Source: Schistocerca nitens
Lineage: Eukaryota > Arthropoda > Insecta > Orthoptera > Acrididae
Length of the DNA: 64,000 nt
NCBI RefSeq assembly: GCF_023898315.1
Contig: NC_064616.1
Span: 288,079,205-288,143,204 of the forward strand
Direction: 5' to 3'
Part shown: piece after piece, positions 50,261-61,412 of the stretch
Layout: each line of letters begins with the position of its first letter
How positions within the stretch are numbered: position 1 is the stretch's first letter
Made by a program: the position numbers and the translations under genes
Notes under the pieces: generated by a model
Seen by the model: only the letters and a program-made list of their open reading frames with translations
Database searches by the model: none
Told to the model about the DNA's origin: nothing

Positions 50261-51057
50261 TCACATGTCAGTTCTAGTATAATATATTTGTGCAATGAAT
50301 ACCCGTTTATCATCTGCATTTCTTCTTGGTGTAGCAATTTTAATGGCCAGTAGTTTACATTCACTGTGTCATGGGAGTGGTAATATTCCTGATGGTTGCT
50401 CTATAATCGGAGTTATTAACACGGTATTTCGAAATTTTATCACCGAAGAAGATGCAATAAATGTTTCAGGTTTGCAATCAAGAACAGCTGCCAATGAAAA
50501 TAACGGGATGTAGGTGTAATCGGTGTAACGAAGCAGCTCCAGTCACTTAACAAGACCAAGTCTTCAGACCAGTCTTCCAGACTGTATACCAATTACTTTC
50601 CTTTAGGATAAGCTAATGAAACAGTGTTGTTATTGCTAGTCGCTCGTTCGTAACTCCACTGCAGGCTAGACTTCCCTGAAGCAACGAAGATTGCACAGGG
50701 AGCCTTAGCGCCAGGTGGAGTGAGACTGATAGCATCTCGAGCGACCTACAAAACAATCCACCAGCATTACAGGAACTCCATTGCACGTTAGCAACCACTA
50801 CGCAGTTTCCTACTACTGTAGAAACTCGCATAAAAGCCACAATCCTGAGGTTAACGGGGAGTTCCAGTCCCCTCGAGCTCAGCGGTTCCATCGCAGCTCA
50901 TCTGCCAAGGAGCAGGGACCTGTTCGCCGATGGAATCGCCACGTTTGCCGACGATAAGTCCGATGTGAAATCAGTAACCCAGTGACAGAAGTAAATGCCG
51001 CCAAGGAGCAGTGTCTACGCTGGGAGAAAGATGTTTGTATTCACCGATATCTACTTA

Positions 51058-52217
51058 CAACGGAACCTCCCCATCGCACCCCCCTCAGATTTAGTTATAA
51101 GTTGGCACAGTGGATAGGCCTTGAAAAACTGAACACAGATCAATCGAGAGAACAGGAAGAAGTTTGTGGAACTATGAAAAAAATAAGCAAAATGTGCAAA
51201 CTGAGTAGTCCATGCGCAAGATAGGCAACATCAAGGCTACTATGAGCTCAGAAGCGCCGTGGTCCCGTGGTTAGCGTGATCAGCTGCGGAACGAGAGGTC
51301 CTAGGTTCAAGTCTTCCCTCCAGTGAAAAGTTTATTTTCTTTATTTTCGCAAAGTTATGATCTGTCCGTTCGTTCATTGACGTCTCTGTTCACTGTAATA
51401 AGTTTAGTGTCTGTGTTTTGCGACCGCACCGCAAAACCGTGCGATTAGTAGACGAAAGGACGTGCCTCTCCAATGGCAACCGAAAACATTTGATCGCAAG
51501 GTCATAGGTCAACCGATTCCTCCACAGGAAAACACGTCTGACATATTCTATATGACACTGGTGACGGCATGTGCATCACATGACAGGAATACGTTGTCGA
51601 CCCACCTAACTTGTACACTTGGCGAATGGGTAAAAAGATTCTTAAACCTTGCCCGATTTAAGTTTTCTTGTGGATGTGATAATCACTCCCAAAAAAGTGA
51701 TGAAAACATAAGAGTTTGTCACATAAACTGCAACAAATGAATGCAACAGTTTCACAGTCGCACGGTTTTCCCTGTGCTCTGTCAAAACATTTGTTTTTAA
51801 CGTTTTCAAATTTTTCCGTGTGCAGACCGTCAAATCCTGCATATGTCCAAGCAATTCTGAACATGTCGTGGAATTTTGGAGAGCGAAGCTGATGATGTGT
51901 GAGTGCCTGAACTTTGATAATTGTCTGAAAATAAAAAATTAAACTTTTCACTCGAGGGAAGACTTGAACCAAGGACCTCTCGTTCCGCAGCTGATCACGC
52001 TAACCACGGGACCACGATGCTCCTGAGCTCACAGTAGCCTTGATGTTGCTTATCTTGCGCATGGACTATTCAGTTTGTATATTTTGCTTAGTTTTTTCAT
52101 AGTTCCACAAAACTTCTTCCTGTTTTCTCGATTGATCTGTGTTCAGTTTTTCAAAGCCTATCCACTGTGCCAACTTATAACTAAATCTGAGGGGGGTGCG
52201 ATGGGGAGGTTCCATTG
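51058..52217 (-). mobile_element. 1.16-kb foldback element with tRNA-like segments in both arms
   Basis: Inverted arms of about 278 bp start CAACGGAACCTCCCCATCGC (left) and CAATGGAACCTCCCCATCGC (right, reverse complement), with a 3-bp TTA duplication at 51055-51057 and 52218-52220. Each arm carries a tRNA-like block (GCCGTGGTCCCGTGGTTAGC ... GAGGTCCTAGGTTCAAGTC; left 51250-51325, right about 51950-52022). The ~600-bp centre is partly coding on the minus strand (see next entry). A TWA target duplication suggests the PIF/Harbinger group, but the termini and protein do not decide this. Confidence 0.8.
51658..51972 (-). pseudogene. Cys/His-rich ORF in the foldback centre, unknown family
   Basis: A 104-codon frame, the last ~85 residues of which look protein-like: LRSPKFHDMFRIAWTYAGF, then a cluster with Cys71, 73, 80, 81, 84 and 89 and His91, 92, 99 and 101 (KPCDCE, CCSLCDKLLCFHHFF, DYHIHKK). 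Such spacing could bind zinc and is reminiscent of the C-terminal Cys/His domains of several DNA transposases. There is no catalytic triad in what remains. I do not recognise the family; it may be a captured piece of the autonomous partner. Confidence 0.4.
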
Positions 52218-52460
52218 TTAGTCTCTGAACGGGACACCGGCACAGGCTACAGATGCTGTATTTATACAACGCTCACATTAAAGTTGAGTTTTTGTGTTAC
52301 TGAATAAATCAGTGTTTTGGAAGTAGACATGTGAAGTTAATTTTATGAGGGTGCGTGCCTCATACTATTTGTTGGCAGTAGTTCCACTGTTCAGATAGAC
52401 ATTTCGTAGGCTGTTGTCAATCTATAGTCGTCCCGGTAACCACATCGATTAGTGAGGAAG

Positions 52461-52789
52461 TCAAGTTACAACAGCCACCTTTCTCTGGCGAAGTAGTTAT
52501 ACGAACAAAAACAGTGGATTTAGAGCAATTAGAAAAATCTGTGAAAAGACCTGAAAGACCAGGTGGTTCAGAACGCCGCAGTATCGAGAAAATGTAATAT
52601 AGTACAAAATTTTAAGTAATCTGTATATAATGAAACAAAATTTGTCCAGCCTGTTTTTCAGAAACAAAAAGTAAAAGAACAGTAATCTGTGCTGAGTATA
52701 TTTTCAGATGGCGCAGTAACTCGGAATTACGACGCAGGTACTGCGCCTACTGCGATGTATCACTAGCTCGCAGAAAAGGCTGCTGAAAA
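52461..52789. other. Spacer before gag-like sequence
   Basis: Lysine-codon-rich, without motif. It probably belongs to the Gypsy element leader. Confidence 0.35.
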
Positions 52790-54173
52790 TGCTTGGCGAA
52801 AAAGAACATGGGCAAGAGGAAATAATGAGAACTGCGCCGGCATTCTATCCGTTTGATCAGAAGGAGCAAAAATGGCGAATTACACCGGCCGGATGGAGCA
52901 GCATTTTAGAACGCACAGAACAACTGATGAGGTAGCGCAAAGGGCCTTTTCGCTGTCTAATGATGGAGCTGAAATTTATAATATGGCACAACAATATTTT
53001 TCGTACGAGGATTCAAGCGCATTAGGCCAGACACAAATTGAAGAAAAGCTGTCAAAATAATTCGAAAGTAAAGTCTTCATAGCTGCAGAACGTCACAAAT
53101 ATCACGGAGAATGGAAGAAACATTATCAGGATCTTAAGAAATTGATTGCTATGCTCCTGTGTCTAGCCAGAGACTACATTTAAATGCGAAATGCGAAAAT
53201 AGTGAGTGTAATCTGACATTTGGGAATACGTTAGTAAGGGACGTGCTAACAGAAACGTCCCAATTAGGTTAAATAACCCAATACCAGAGGAGACTTCAAG
53301 CGTAATTCAGGCAAAGGTAAAGAAAGAAATAGGACTCTAAATTATGCAGAATACGGAGTTGTAAAAACATGATTTCAACGTTTCAGAAATTTTAAATAGA
53401 ATAAATGTAAGCATGAGTACAAAAGTACACCTAAAACGGTGGAAATACAAGATCAGCTAGAAATACAAGTAATTATAGTCAAAATAAAGTAAAATGATGT
53501 GCCAAATGTTTCATCACGCATGATAAGTAAGTATGTTATCATAAAGAAGTGGGATATTTTAATTGTAGTTAAAAAGTGCATGTGACAGAAATATGTCTAT
53601 AAAAACAACGTATGAAAATTATGTATCATACACACTAAAAAGAAAGTAAAAGAGCAAAATAAGATTTCGAGAATACACAGTAGTATCCGAGTAATGCTAA
53701 AGCATTGTTGGTATACGAAGAAATAAATGTCAGTGGAGTAAATTTCCAGTACGTGTGGGTTCATCTAAAACAATAGTAAATAGTGCAGCTCATAATTTTT
53801 TTGGATCTTCTGAGTTAAGAAGGTTTGAGGATACGCTAACATGTTGGTGAAGATTCGCTTAACGTAACAGACAACGCGCAGTAAATGCTAAATAAAAGAA
53901 TGCAGCAATACAGACAACACTGATAATGACGGAGTCCCAAACGCCTACAAACATCATGAGACTCTAAATGTTTGGAAAACTCAAGTTTACATTCCATGAT
54001 TCAGCAAAACAGATAAAGGTACCGGATGAGAAGGAAGAATACGTAAAACTGTGTAGAAAGTGCAGAGGACTTTTTAGTAAAACTTTAGGATGAGTAAAAG
54101 ATCACAAGGTAAACATGTCTTTGAAATATGATGCAACACCGTAAATTTGAAAGCATGATCAATACCCTACGCA

Positions 54174-54524
54174 GTGCGTGAGAAGGTCAAACAACAAATA
54201 AATAGGTTAGAAAAGAATGGCATAATTAAACACGTTATGAACAGTCCGTGGGCCACACACTTACCAACAGTAGTAAAATCGAAAGGGAAGATAAACCTTT
54301 GTCTCGACTTCAAATCCACCCTGCACGCACAGCCCATAACTGGTAAGTACCCAGTCCTCAAATCAGAAGACATGATGCAAAAATTAGACAGGAGAATGTG
54401 CTATTCACGGATTGATTTGAAAGACTCTTGTCTTCAGCTACTATCGACCAAAAAAGTCAGACAGCAAATGTCATTAACAGATCATACGGCCTCTATAAAT
54501 TTCACTCATTACCTGTCGCAATAA
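54174..54524 (+). pseudogene. Gypsy reverse transcriptase N-terminal fragment
   Basis: A 116-codon open frame holds the fingers and first palm motif of a Ty3/Gypsy RT. It includes a VKQQINRLEKNGII opening, WATHLPTVVKSKG, and IDLKDSCLQL around the first catalytic Asp. It ends at a stop after LSQ, before the YxDD motif, whose region follows in another frame (about 54575-54605) and is altered. It is inactive. Confidence 0.75.
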
Positions 54525-54614
54525 TTTATGTTCCTACCAAACATATCTAGAGCAATTTCTAACATTCTGGGAGCAGCAAATTATATAGAAGATATAGTTG
54601 TATAAGGAATCACG

Positions 54615-55519
54615 AAGATGAACAACAACAAAAGCAAAACGAGGATGATGGAATGTAGTCAAATTAAATAAGGTGATGCTGAGGGAATTAGATTAGGTAA
54701 TGAAACACTTAAAGTATTAAATAAGTTTTGCTATTTGGGAAGCAAAATGACTGATGGTGGTCGAAGTACAGAGGATATAAAATGTAGACTGGCAATGCTA
54801 AGGAAAGCGTTTCTGAAAAAGAGAAATTTGTTAATATCGAGTATAGATTTAAGTGTAAGAAAGTCTTTTCTGAAACTATTTGTATGGAGTGTAGCCATGT
54901 ACGGAAGTGAAACATGGACGATAAATAGCTTAGACAAGAAGAGAATAGAAACTTTCGGAATCTGGTGCTACAGAAGAATGCTGAAAGCCGGCCGAAGTGG
55001 CCGTGCGGTTAAAGGCGCTCCAGTCTGGAACCGCGAGACCGCTACGGTCGCAGGTTCGAATCCTGCCTCGGGCATGGATGTTTGTGATGTCCTTAGGTTA
55101 GTTAGGTTTAACTAGTTCTAAGTTCTAGGGGACTAATGACCTCAGCAGTTGAGTCCCATAGTGCTCAGAGCCATTTGAACCATTTAGAATGCTGAAGGTT
55201 AGATGGGTAGGTCACGTAACTATTGAGGAGGTACTGAACAGAACTGGGGAGAAGAGGAGTTTGTGGTACAGCTTGACTGGAAGAAGGGATCAGTTGATAA
55301 GACATGTTCTGAGGCATCAAGGGATCACCAATTTAGTATTGGAGGGAAGCGTGAAGGGTAAAAATCGTAGGAGACCAAGAGATGAATACACTAAGCAGAT
55401 TCAGAAGGATGTAGGTTGCAGTAGTTACTTGGAGATGAAGAAGCCTGCACAGGATAGAGTAACATGGAGAGGTGCATCAAACCAGTCTCTGGACTCAACA
55501 CCACAACAACAACAACAAC
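54615..55519 (+). mobile_element. RTE-like non-LTR copy, 5'-truncated, with target duplication
   Basis: AAGGAATCACG (54604-54614) and AAGGAATCATG (55520-55530) flank it, one mismatch. It encodes the RT C-terminal region FCYLGSKMTDGGRSTEDI, LFVWSVAMYGSETWTI and ETFGIWCYRRMLK. After the nested SINE it continues with RWVGHVT, KRSLWYSLTGRRDQLIRHVL and RRRPRDEY, ending in a CAACAA repeat tail. The frame is open on both sides of the SINE. It inserted into the Gypsy RT. Confidence 0.85.
54986..55185 (+). repeat. SINE-A, perfect target duplication
   Basis: AGAATGCTGAA at 54975-54985 and 55186-55196. Third-level nesting: SINE in RTE in Gypsy. Confidence 0.94.
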
Positions 55520-55770
55520 AAGGAATCATGGCAGAAGAACTGCTAGAAAACTTGAAGAAATTGTAAACAGTTGCGCTCGAACTTGGATGTTATAGAAAAT
55601 TCGTTCTCCAACAGCCACAATAACTGAACTGCCACCCACTCTGCAAAGATAAGGAGAAAAATGGAATTGGGCGAAGTATTTTCTAACGGCTTTTGATACA
55701 CAGAAGGGTGCTCTATTACATTCAAAATGTTTAATGACTTACAACCTAAAGAAGCAGTAAGTAGTTCAAA

Positions 55771-55818
55771 AAAATGGTTCAAATGGCTCTGAGCACTATG
55801 GGACTTAACAGCTATGGT
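55771..55818 (-). repeat. SINE-D/A tail fragment, reverse
   Basis: ATGGTTCAAATGGCTCTGAG ... GGACTTAACAGCTATGGTCA only. The CTATGG spelling fits the SINE-D variant of the shared tail. Confidence 0.7.
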
Positions 55819-56984
55819 CATGTTTTCATGGTGATGTTTTCAGATCGATTCGATGTCACTCAATACGGAAATAGGGCTAAGACTACACTCAAAATTAGTA
55901 GCAGAAACAGGAGAAAAAGAATAAATGCTATTATAAACGGAATATTTTATGAAGGCTGAGTGGTCATTGTCTACGAAACTGTTAATGCACCCTGAACTGA
56001 TGCACTTCTGGGATCTGCAACATTTATTATCACCGTTTAAAGGAGTCATCTTTCTACACACAGCAGAAGGGGAGAGCGAGTGGTCGTCCCCAAGGAAATA
56101 AAACAGAAGTATGTAAACTCTTGTGCAGATTTCCTTGGGGAATCTCCACCATCAATAAAATGGCGGAAAAACTTCAGGTGGAAAGGTTTAGAGAAGGCAG
56201 TAGAACACATGCTGCTAAATGTATGCGATGCAGGAAGTATCAATGTGCTTCACTCACATTATGTTTTCCATGACATAACATATCTGAACCTTGGATCAGA
56301 GTCCACTTGGTCTACTCTGGATCATTCTTAGAAAAAAATTAACTCGTAGTCGTAAATTTCTGTATTAGCTTCCCGTACACGGCAAGAATAAGCAGCAGAG
56401 AGGGACAAAAACTGCTAATGTCCTGAAAAAGATATTTCCAGCAGACATTTTGCCAACAGCAATTGTAACTGACAATGGCACACAAGTTTATCCCACAGAA
56501 TTTGAGTTTTGTGCGGCTAGCGAGTACAACATCGCAACGTACCATTCTACCCTGAATGAAGTGATGTAGCTGAACGTTGTGTCAGGAACTTTGAGGCGCA
56601 TATGAGAAAACTACGCCACTAATACAATAAAGCAGACGCACTAACAAAGCTTTTAATATCCTACACAAGCATATCCCACACGGAAATATCATTAGGCGAA
56701 ATGTTCACGGGAGAGAGACGAGAGAACTTTGCTTTACCTAACAACATCTCACAAGCACGAAATAACCTCCGCAAGGGAGAAGGAAATTAGGAAAAGGAAT
56801 TTCAACATTAAAGATAATAAATTCTAAGATGCATCGAGGGAAAAAAGTATGGTATATTTTGGCAGGCAGTGTTACCCGTCGTAAACATGTGAACCAGCTA
56901 CAGCTGCGAAATTATAACTCTTTCCATTTGAGAAGCTACGGTCTGTTTTAATTTCAGATGAGAACAGTGGAACGAGAAGGAGGT

Positions 56985-57187
56985 TCAAAAATGTTTCAAA
57001 TGGCTCTGATCACTATGGAACTTAACATCTGAGGTCATCAGTCCCCTAGAACTTAGAACTACTTAAACCTAGCCCACCTAAGGACATCACACATATCCAT
57101 GCCCGAGGCAGGATTCGAACCTGCGACCGTAGCGGTCGCATGGTTCCAGACTAAAGCGCCTAGAACCGCTCGGCCACACGGCCGGCG
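56985..57187 (-). repeat. SINE-A, reverse
   Basis: The body and head are complete to GGCCACACGGCCGGC. Flanks GAGAAGGA and GAAAAGGA are a possible imperfect duplication. Confidence 0.85.
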
Positions 57188-57309
57188 AAAAGGAAGATGC
57201 TCCGCATCACTCCCATGGGGGGTGACCGTTAATCGGGTGGTCGAAACTGCACTGCCATATTGCCTTCCCTCTAACAGCGCAGGTTACACGGGCAGCCTCC
57301 GCTCCAGGT

Positions 57310-57795
57310 GGAGCTTTGCAAGGTACAGCGAGGCCTAAGAAAACGGAAATCACGAATTCGAAGAGTTCGTCCACACACAGAGTACCCTCTTCTTCAGCAT
57401 GACAATGACCGACCACACACGAGCGCTGCGACATTTCCAACAATCCGACGCCTTGGGTTCGCTGTCACCAATCATCCCCCCACAGTCACGACTTGGTCCA
57501 ATATAATTTTCATCTGGTGCCAAAACTCAAAAAACACCTTATAAGACCTCACCTTCATAGTGTGGAAGTGGTGCAAACAGATTTGAGGTTGTGGCTTTTC
57601 AACAAAATCATTCCACATTCTACAAAGACAGTATCAACAAACTGGTCTCTTTGTGTGAGAAATTTTTCAGTCGCCATGATGAGTATGTCGAGAAATTAAT
57701 ATTAGGATTTGAACAGTAATGATGTAGACTGTTAATAATATTTGTTTTATTGAACAATGTTTCAAGCGTGTTCACATAAAAAACATCTGGTTTAC
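57310..57795 (+). pseudogene. mariner transposase C-terminal remnant
   Basis: PLLQHDNDRPHTSAATFPTI (second catalytic Asp intact) is followed by RRLGFAVTNHPPT, a break where the third-Asp motif belongs, and then FHLVPKLKKHL (57500-57535). The 3' end TTCACATAAAAAACATC (57768-57786) matches the mariner end at about 8000. The N-terminal half is absent, being replaced by GC-rich sequence at 57190-57310. Confidence 0.65.
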
Positions 57796-57945
57796 GATAG
57801 AAGCGAACAATCAATTTGCGTTCTTGTATGTTCTTGTAAAGCGAAGACCGAATGGCACACAGTGACGCAGCGTTTATAGTAAAAACAACTGATTAAGAGT
57901 CGTATTTCCATGCCTCCAGCGATTATGTTCATCACAACTACAATA

Positions 57946-59312
57946 CTGGCCATTAAAATTGCTACACCAAGAAGAAATGCAGATGATAAACGGGTATTCA
58001 TTGGACACATATATTATACTGCAACTGACATGTGATTACATTTACACGCAATTTGGGTGCATAGATCCTGAGAAATCAGAACCCAGAACAACCACTTCCG
58101 GCCGTAATAACGGCCTTGATATGCCTGCGCATTGAGTCAAACAGACCTTGGATCGCGTGTACAGGTTGAGCTGCCCATGCATTTTCAACACGATACCACA
58201 GTTCATCAAGAGTAGTGACTGGTGTATTGTGACGAGTCAGTTGCTCGCCCACCATTGACCAGACGTTTTCAAGTGATGAGAGATGTGGAGAATGTGCTGG
58301 CCAGGGCAGCAGTAGAACATTTTCTGTATCCAGAAAGGCCCGTACATTACCTGCAACATGCGGTCGTGCATTATCCTGCTGAAATGTACGGTTTCACAGG
58401 GATCGAATGAAGGGTAGAGCCACGGGTCGTAACACATCTGAAATGTTACGTCCACTGTTCAAGTGCCGTCAATGCGAACTAGAGGTGACCGAGACGTGTA
58501 TCCAATGGCACCCCATAACATCACGCCGGGTGGTACGCCAGTATGGCGATGACGAATACACTCTTCCAATGTGCGTTCACCGCGGATGTGACCATCATGA
58601 TGCTATAAACAGAACCTGGATTCATCCGAAAAATGACGTTTTGCAATTCGTGCACCCAGGTTCGTCGTTGAGTACACCACCGCAGGTGCTCCTGTCTGTG
58701 ATGCAGCGTCAAGGGTAACCGCAGCCATGGTCTCCGAGCTGATAGTCCATGCTGCTGCAAACGCCGTCGAACTGTTCGTGCAGGTGGTTGTTGTCTTGCA
58801 AACGACTCAGGGATCGAGACGTGGCTGCACGATCCTTTAGAGCCCTGCGGACAAGATGCCTGTCATCTCGACTGCTAGTGATACGAGGCCGTTGGGATCC
58901 AGCACGGTGTTCCGTATTACCCTCCTGAACCCACCGATTCCATATTCTGCTAACAGTGTTTGGATCTCGACCAACGCGAGCAGCAATGTCGCTATACGAT
59001 AAACCGCAATTGCGATAGGCTACAATCCGACCTTTATTAACGTCGGAAACGTGATGGTACACATTTCTCCTCCTTACACGAGGCATCACAACAACGTTTC
59101 ACCAGCCAACGCCGGTCAACTGCTGTTTGTGTATGAGAAATCGATTGGAAACTTTCCTCATGTCAGCACGTTGTAGGTGCCGCCACTGGCGCAAACCTTG
59201 TGTGAATGCTCTGAGAAGCTAATCATTTGCATATCACAGCATCTTCTTCCTGTCGCTTAAATTTCGCGTCTGTAGCACGTCATCTTCGTGGTGTAGCAAT
59301 TTTAATGGGCAG
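57946..59312 (-). mobile_element. Tc1-like element A, copy 3, uninterrupted (1367 bp)
   Basis: TA at 57944-57945 and 59313-59314. The ends CTGGCCATTAAAATTGCTAC and, reverse complemented, CTGCCCATTAAAATTGCTAC match. This copy served as reference for dissecting copies 1 and 2. Confidence 0.92.
58041..59089 (-). pseudogene. Tc1-A transposase pseudogene (copy 3)
   Basis: ATG at 59089 (MMPRVRRRNVYHHVSDVNKG). HTH 1 is NCGLSYSDIAARVGRDPNTV SRIWNRW, the linker is QEGNTEHRAGSQRP, and then RDDRHLVRRALKDRAATSRS is in frame to about 58800. A small deletion near 58800 (the CATCTG-type sequence present in other copies is missing) shifts the frame. Further shifts occur near 58640 (poly-A run after ATCCG) and 58450. 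The second catalytic Asp (FQQDNARPHVA at about 58385-58350) is preserved. Length fits a ~345-aa enzyme, inactive here. Confidence 0.85.
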
Positions 59313-59319
59313 TAATGTA

Positions 59320-59990
59320 GAACGCGTCGTCTTCAGCACAATAGTTCACAAGGCTAACGAAAAACTGCAAGCAAGAGAGTTTAGCATCGGATTTTCTGCA
59401 CCTAAAGACAGGTTTTCAGAAGGACACTACCAGTCATTTCTATATCGAACCAGAGATAAAGTAAAAGATGCCTGGGCCAAACCTTGCACAAGACGAAGAA
59501 AAACCAGTTGCGATGGCATTTTTCCACTACGTCGGTAACGCATCAGCGAAAATTGGAAGAATATTTGGGAAATAAAATGTCAAGTGTGTATTTAGCCTGC
59601 CGCCCAAGACGAAAGCCTTGTTGGGGTCTCTTAAGGACGACTTAGTACAACACCGGAAACTAGGAGCGTGCCGTACGCCGGGACAGCGCGGGAAAGTTAA
59701 CCTACTTCAGACCATTCGGACGTTGCAGGAAATCTTCATGGAGAAGATCCACTCAGTTCATGTCAACTGAGGAGCTGAGACCACACTACGTATGCGCAAT
59801 TTTTCCGCATCAACAGCGTCCCGAATACCGCAGTGGCGGTTCAGCGCGGCTCGTGTCTCGACCACTATCAAGAGACCTCAGAAGCAGAACTGGGTTCCAG
59901 TTATGCTGGCCCGAGATCAACAGCAGGAGCATACGAAATATTAGTATTATTAATTTCAGCAGGATAAAAGGGCATACGCTGATGACCCAT
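59320..59990 (+). pseudogene. Penelope-like element remnant (GIY-YIG side)
   Basis: In changing frames: FHYVGNASAKIGRIFGK-type sequence (59520-59570), KCVFSLPPKTKALLGSLKDDL (59578-59645), CRTPGQRGKV and QTIRTLQEIF (59670-59740), then a degraded end. The conserved order CVFxPPxKTxALLGSxKDDL followed by a YRIPCxCGxxYIGQTxRT-like region is typical of Penelope-like elements upstream of and into their GIY-YIG endonuclease. The GIY and YIG residues themselves are lost. Confidence 0.55.
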
Positions 59991-60550
59991 CTTTGGGTGC
60001 ACTACACCAGGGATTCTGCTTGGCGTGGATTGGACAAGTCCTTGGCAGGTTTCCGGAGGTACACTATAAGATCAAAAGTATCCGAACACCTGGCTGAAAA
60101 TGACTTACAAGTTCATGGCGCCCTCCATCGGTAATGCTGGAATTCAATACGGTGTTGGCCCACCCTTAGCCTTGATGACAGCTTCCACTATCGTACGCAT
60201 ATGTTCAGTGAGGTGCTGGAAGGCTTCTTGCGGAATGGCAGCCCATTCTTGACGGAGTGCTGCACTGAGGAGAGGTATCGATGTCAGTCGGTGAGCCCTG
60301 GCACGGGTCGGCTTTCCAAAGCATCTCACAGGTGTTCTATACGATTCAGATCAGGACTCGTGCAGGCCAGTCCATTACAGGGATGTTTTGCCACAGGTCG
60401 TGCTTTATGAAGAGGTGGTCGATCGTGTTTAAAGATGCAACCGCCATCCCCGAATTGCTCTTCAACTGTGGGAATCCAGAAGACGCCTAAAACATCAACG
60501 TAAGCCTGTGCTGTGATGGTGCCGCGCAAAACAACAAGGAGTGCAAGTCC

Positions 60551-61199
60551 TCTCTACCGTGGCGCGCACAGCCACACAAACGCAACGGTCGGCTACCGCG
60601 GCAGAGTTAAGCGGCGCCTGAAATTTAGTGCCGGCGCGTTCCGCCAGCCAGCGCTAGAGGCGTTCCCGCCAAACATTCCACCAGCCGCGAACTACGCACG
60701 GGCCTTTTCCCGGCGCGGATGGTCACACTGTGACATCACCATCCACCAGTCAGGGATCGCCAACGGACGCCAATCATCACTCCGGAATCAGCGGAGGAAG
60801 ACTGGAGCCGTCGTGTTAAATAGCCGGAAGAAATGGCAGGCGTCTTTCGACCCGCCGAGGACTGCCGCCCGGAAGATACTTCGACACAGCCAGAATGTCC
60901 AGGTGCCACGTCTTCGCTACGCCGGCCATCGACCCCGGACTCTGCGCCCGTCGGCTTCCTCGGCATCCGCCGGAGAGCGTCGAGAGAAAACCCGACAAGG
61001 GAACGTAAATTCAGTTCAGTTGCTAATATTTCAATTCGATAAGGTGGCATATTCTTTGGCTTGTTATAAAATTTTGGTAGGAGTAGACGCTTTTTGTTTT
61101 TGAAGAAAATTTATCTTTTTGTAAAACTAAGCGATGACCTTGCTCCATCTAATAAAAATTTTTCTTCCACATGTGTGTTAATCTGTGGATATAACATTC
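60551..61199 (-). mobile_element. Unclassified ~650-bp insertion, possibly an LTR
   Basis: The boundaries come from alignment to Tc1-E copy 1. Read on the minus strand it starts near TGTTATATCCACAG, is AT-rich for about 180 bp, then GC-rich, with a CTATTTAACA TATA-like box near 60825. GAGAA/GAGAG at the two ends may be a 5-bp target duplication. The far end lacks a clear CA. The 196-codon + strand frame across it has no motif. Confidence 0.4.
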
Positions 61200-61412
61200 T
61201 CCACGAAAAACACGACCACACTATAACACCACCGCCTCCGAATTTTACTGTTGGCACTACACACACAGGCAGATGACGTTCACCGGGCATTCGTCATACC
61301 CACATCCTGCCATCGGACTGCCACATTGTGTAGCGTGATTCGTCTCTCCACACAACGTTTTTCCACTGTTCAATCGTCCAATGTTTACGCTCATTGCACC
61401 AAGCCAGGCGTC

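Larger units (their letters stand above)
48754..50350 (+). mobile_element. Tc1-like element A, copy 2
   Basis: The left end CTGGCCATTAAAATTGCTAT is preceded by TA (48752-48753); the right end is followed by TA (50351-50352). The subterminal stretch with CGTGCTACAGACGCGAAATT and GATGCTGTGATATGCAAATG is shared with the other two copies. SINE-A is nested at 49662-49863. Confidence 0.9.
50618..52460 (+). repeat. LTR/leader-like region of the Gypsy element, split by a foldback
   Basis: Sequence from about 50618 to 51057 and from 52218 to 52460 is continuous apart from the inserted foldback. A GCATAAAAGCC TATA-like box lies near 50833, and ATTAAAGTTG and GAATAAATCAGTG (polyadenylation-signal-like) near 52280-52310. 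A related fragment occurs at 41.2-41.9 kb. It sits directly upstream of gag-like sequence, as expected for a 5' LTR plus leader, but I could not define the LTR ends. Confidence 0.45.
52790..56960 (+). pseudogene. Ty3/Gypsy retrotransposon, heavily decayed
   Basis: Gag-like sequence lies at 52840-53170 (PFDQKEQKW, EQHFRTHRTTDEVAQ, AAERHKYHGEWKKH). Nothing clear is left of the protease (about 53200-54100). The RT begins at 54165 (IRLEKNGIIKH-like, SPWATHLPTVVK, LCLDFKSTL, SRIDLKDSCLQL), with a changed active-site region. It is interrupted by an RTE copy at 54615-55519 and then continues (EELLENLKKL). Integrase is at 56080-56640 (CADFLGESPPS zinc-finger side, IVTDNGTQVYPTEFEF with the second catalytic Asp, then a chromatin-binding-like tail). 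Many stops; no 3' LTR recognised. The whole copy is dead. Confidence 0.7.

Noticed and set aside
52872-53060. Host gene at the MANYTGRMEQHF frame
   Set aside because: The sequence before and after it in other frames is gag-like, and it lies between LTR-like and RT sequence of a decayed Gypsy element.
60513-61103. 196-codon + strand ORF
   Set aside because: It crosses the junction between Tc1-E and an insertion, is Arg/Ser-rich from GC-rich DNA and shows no motif.
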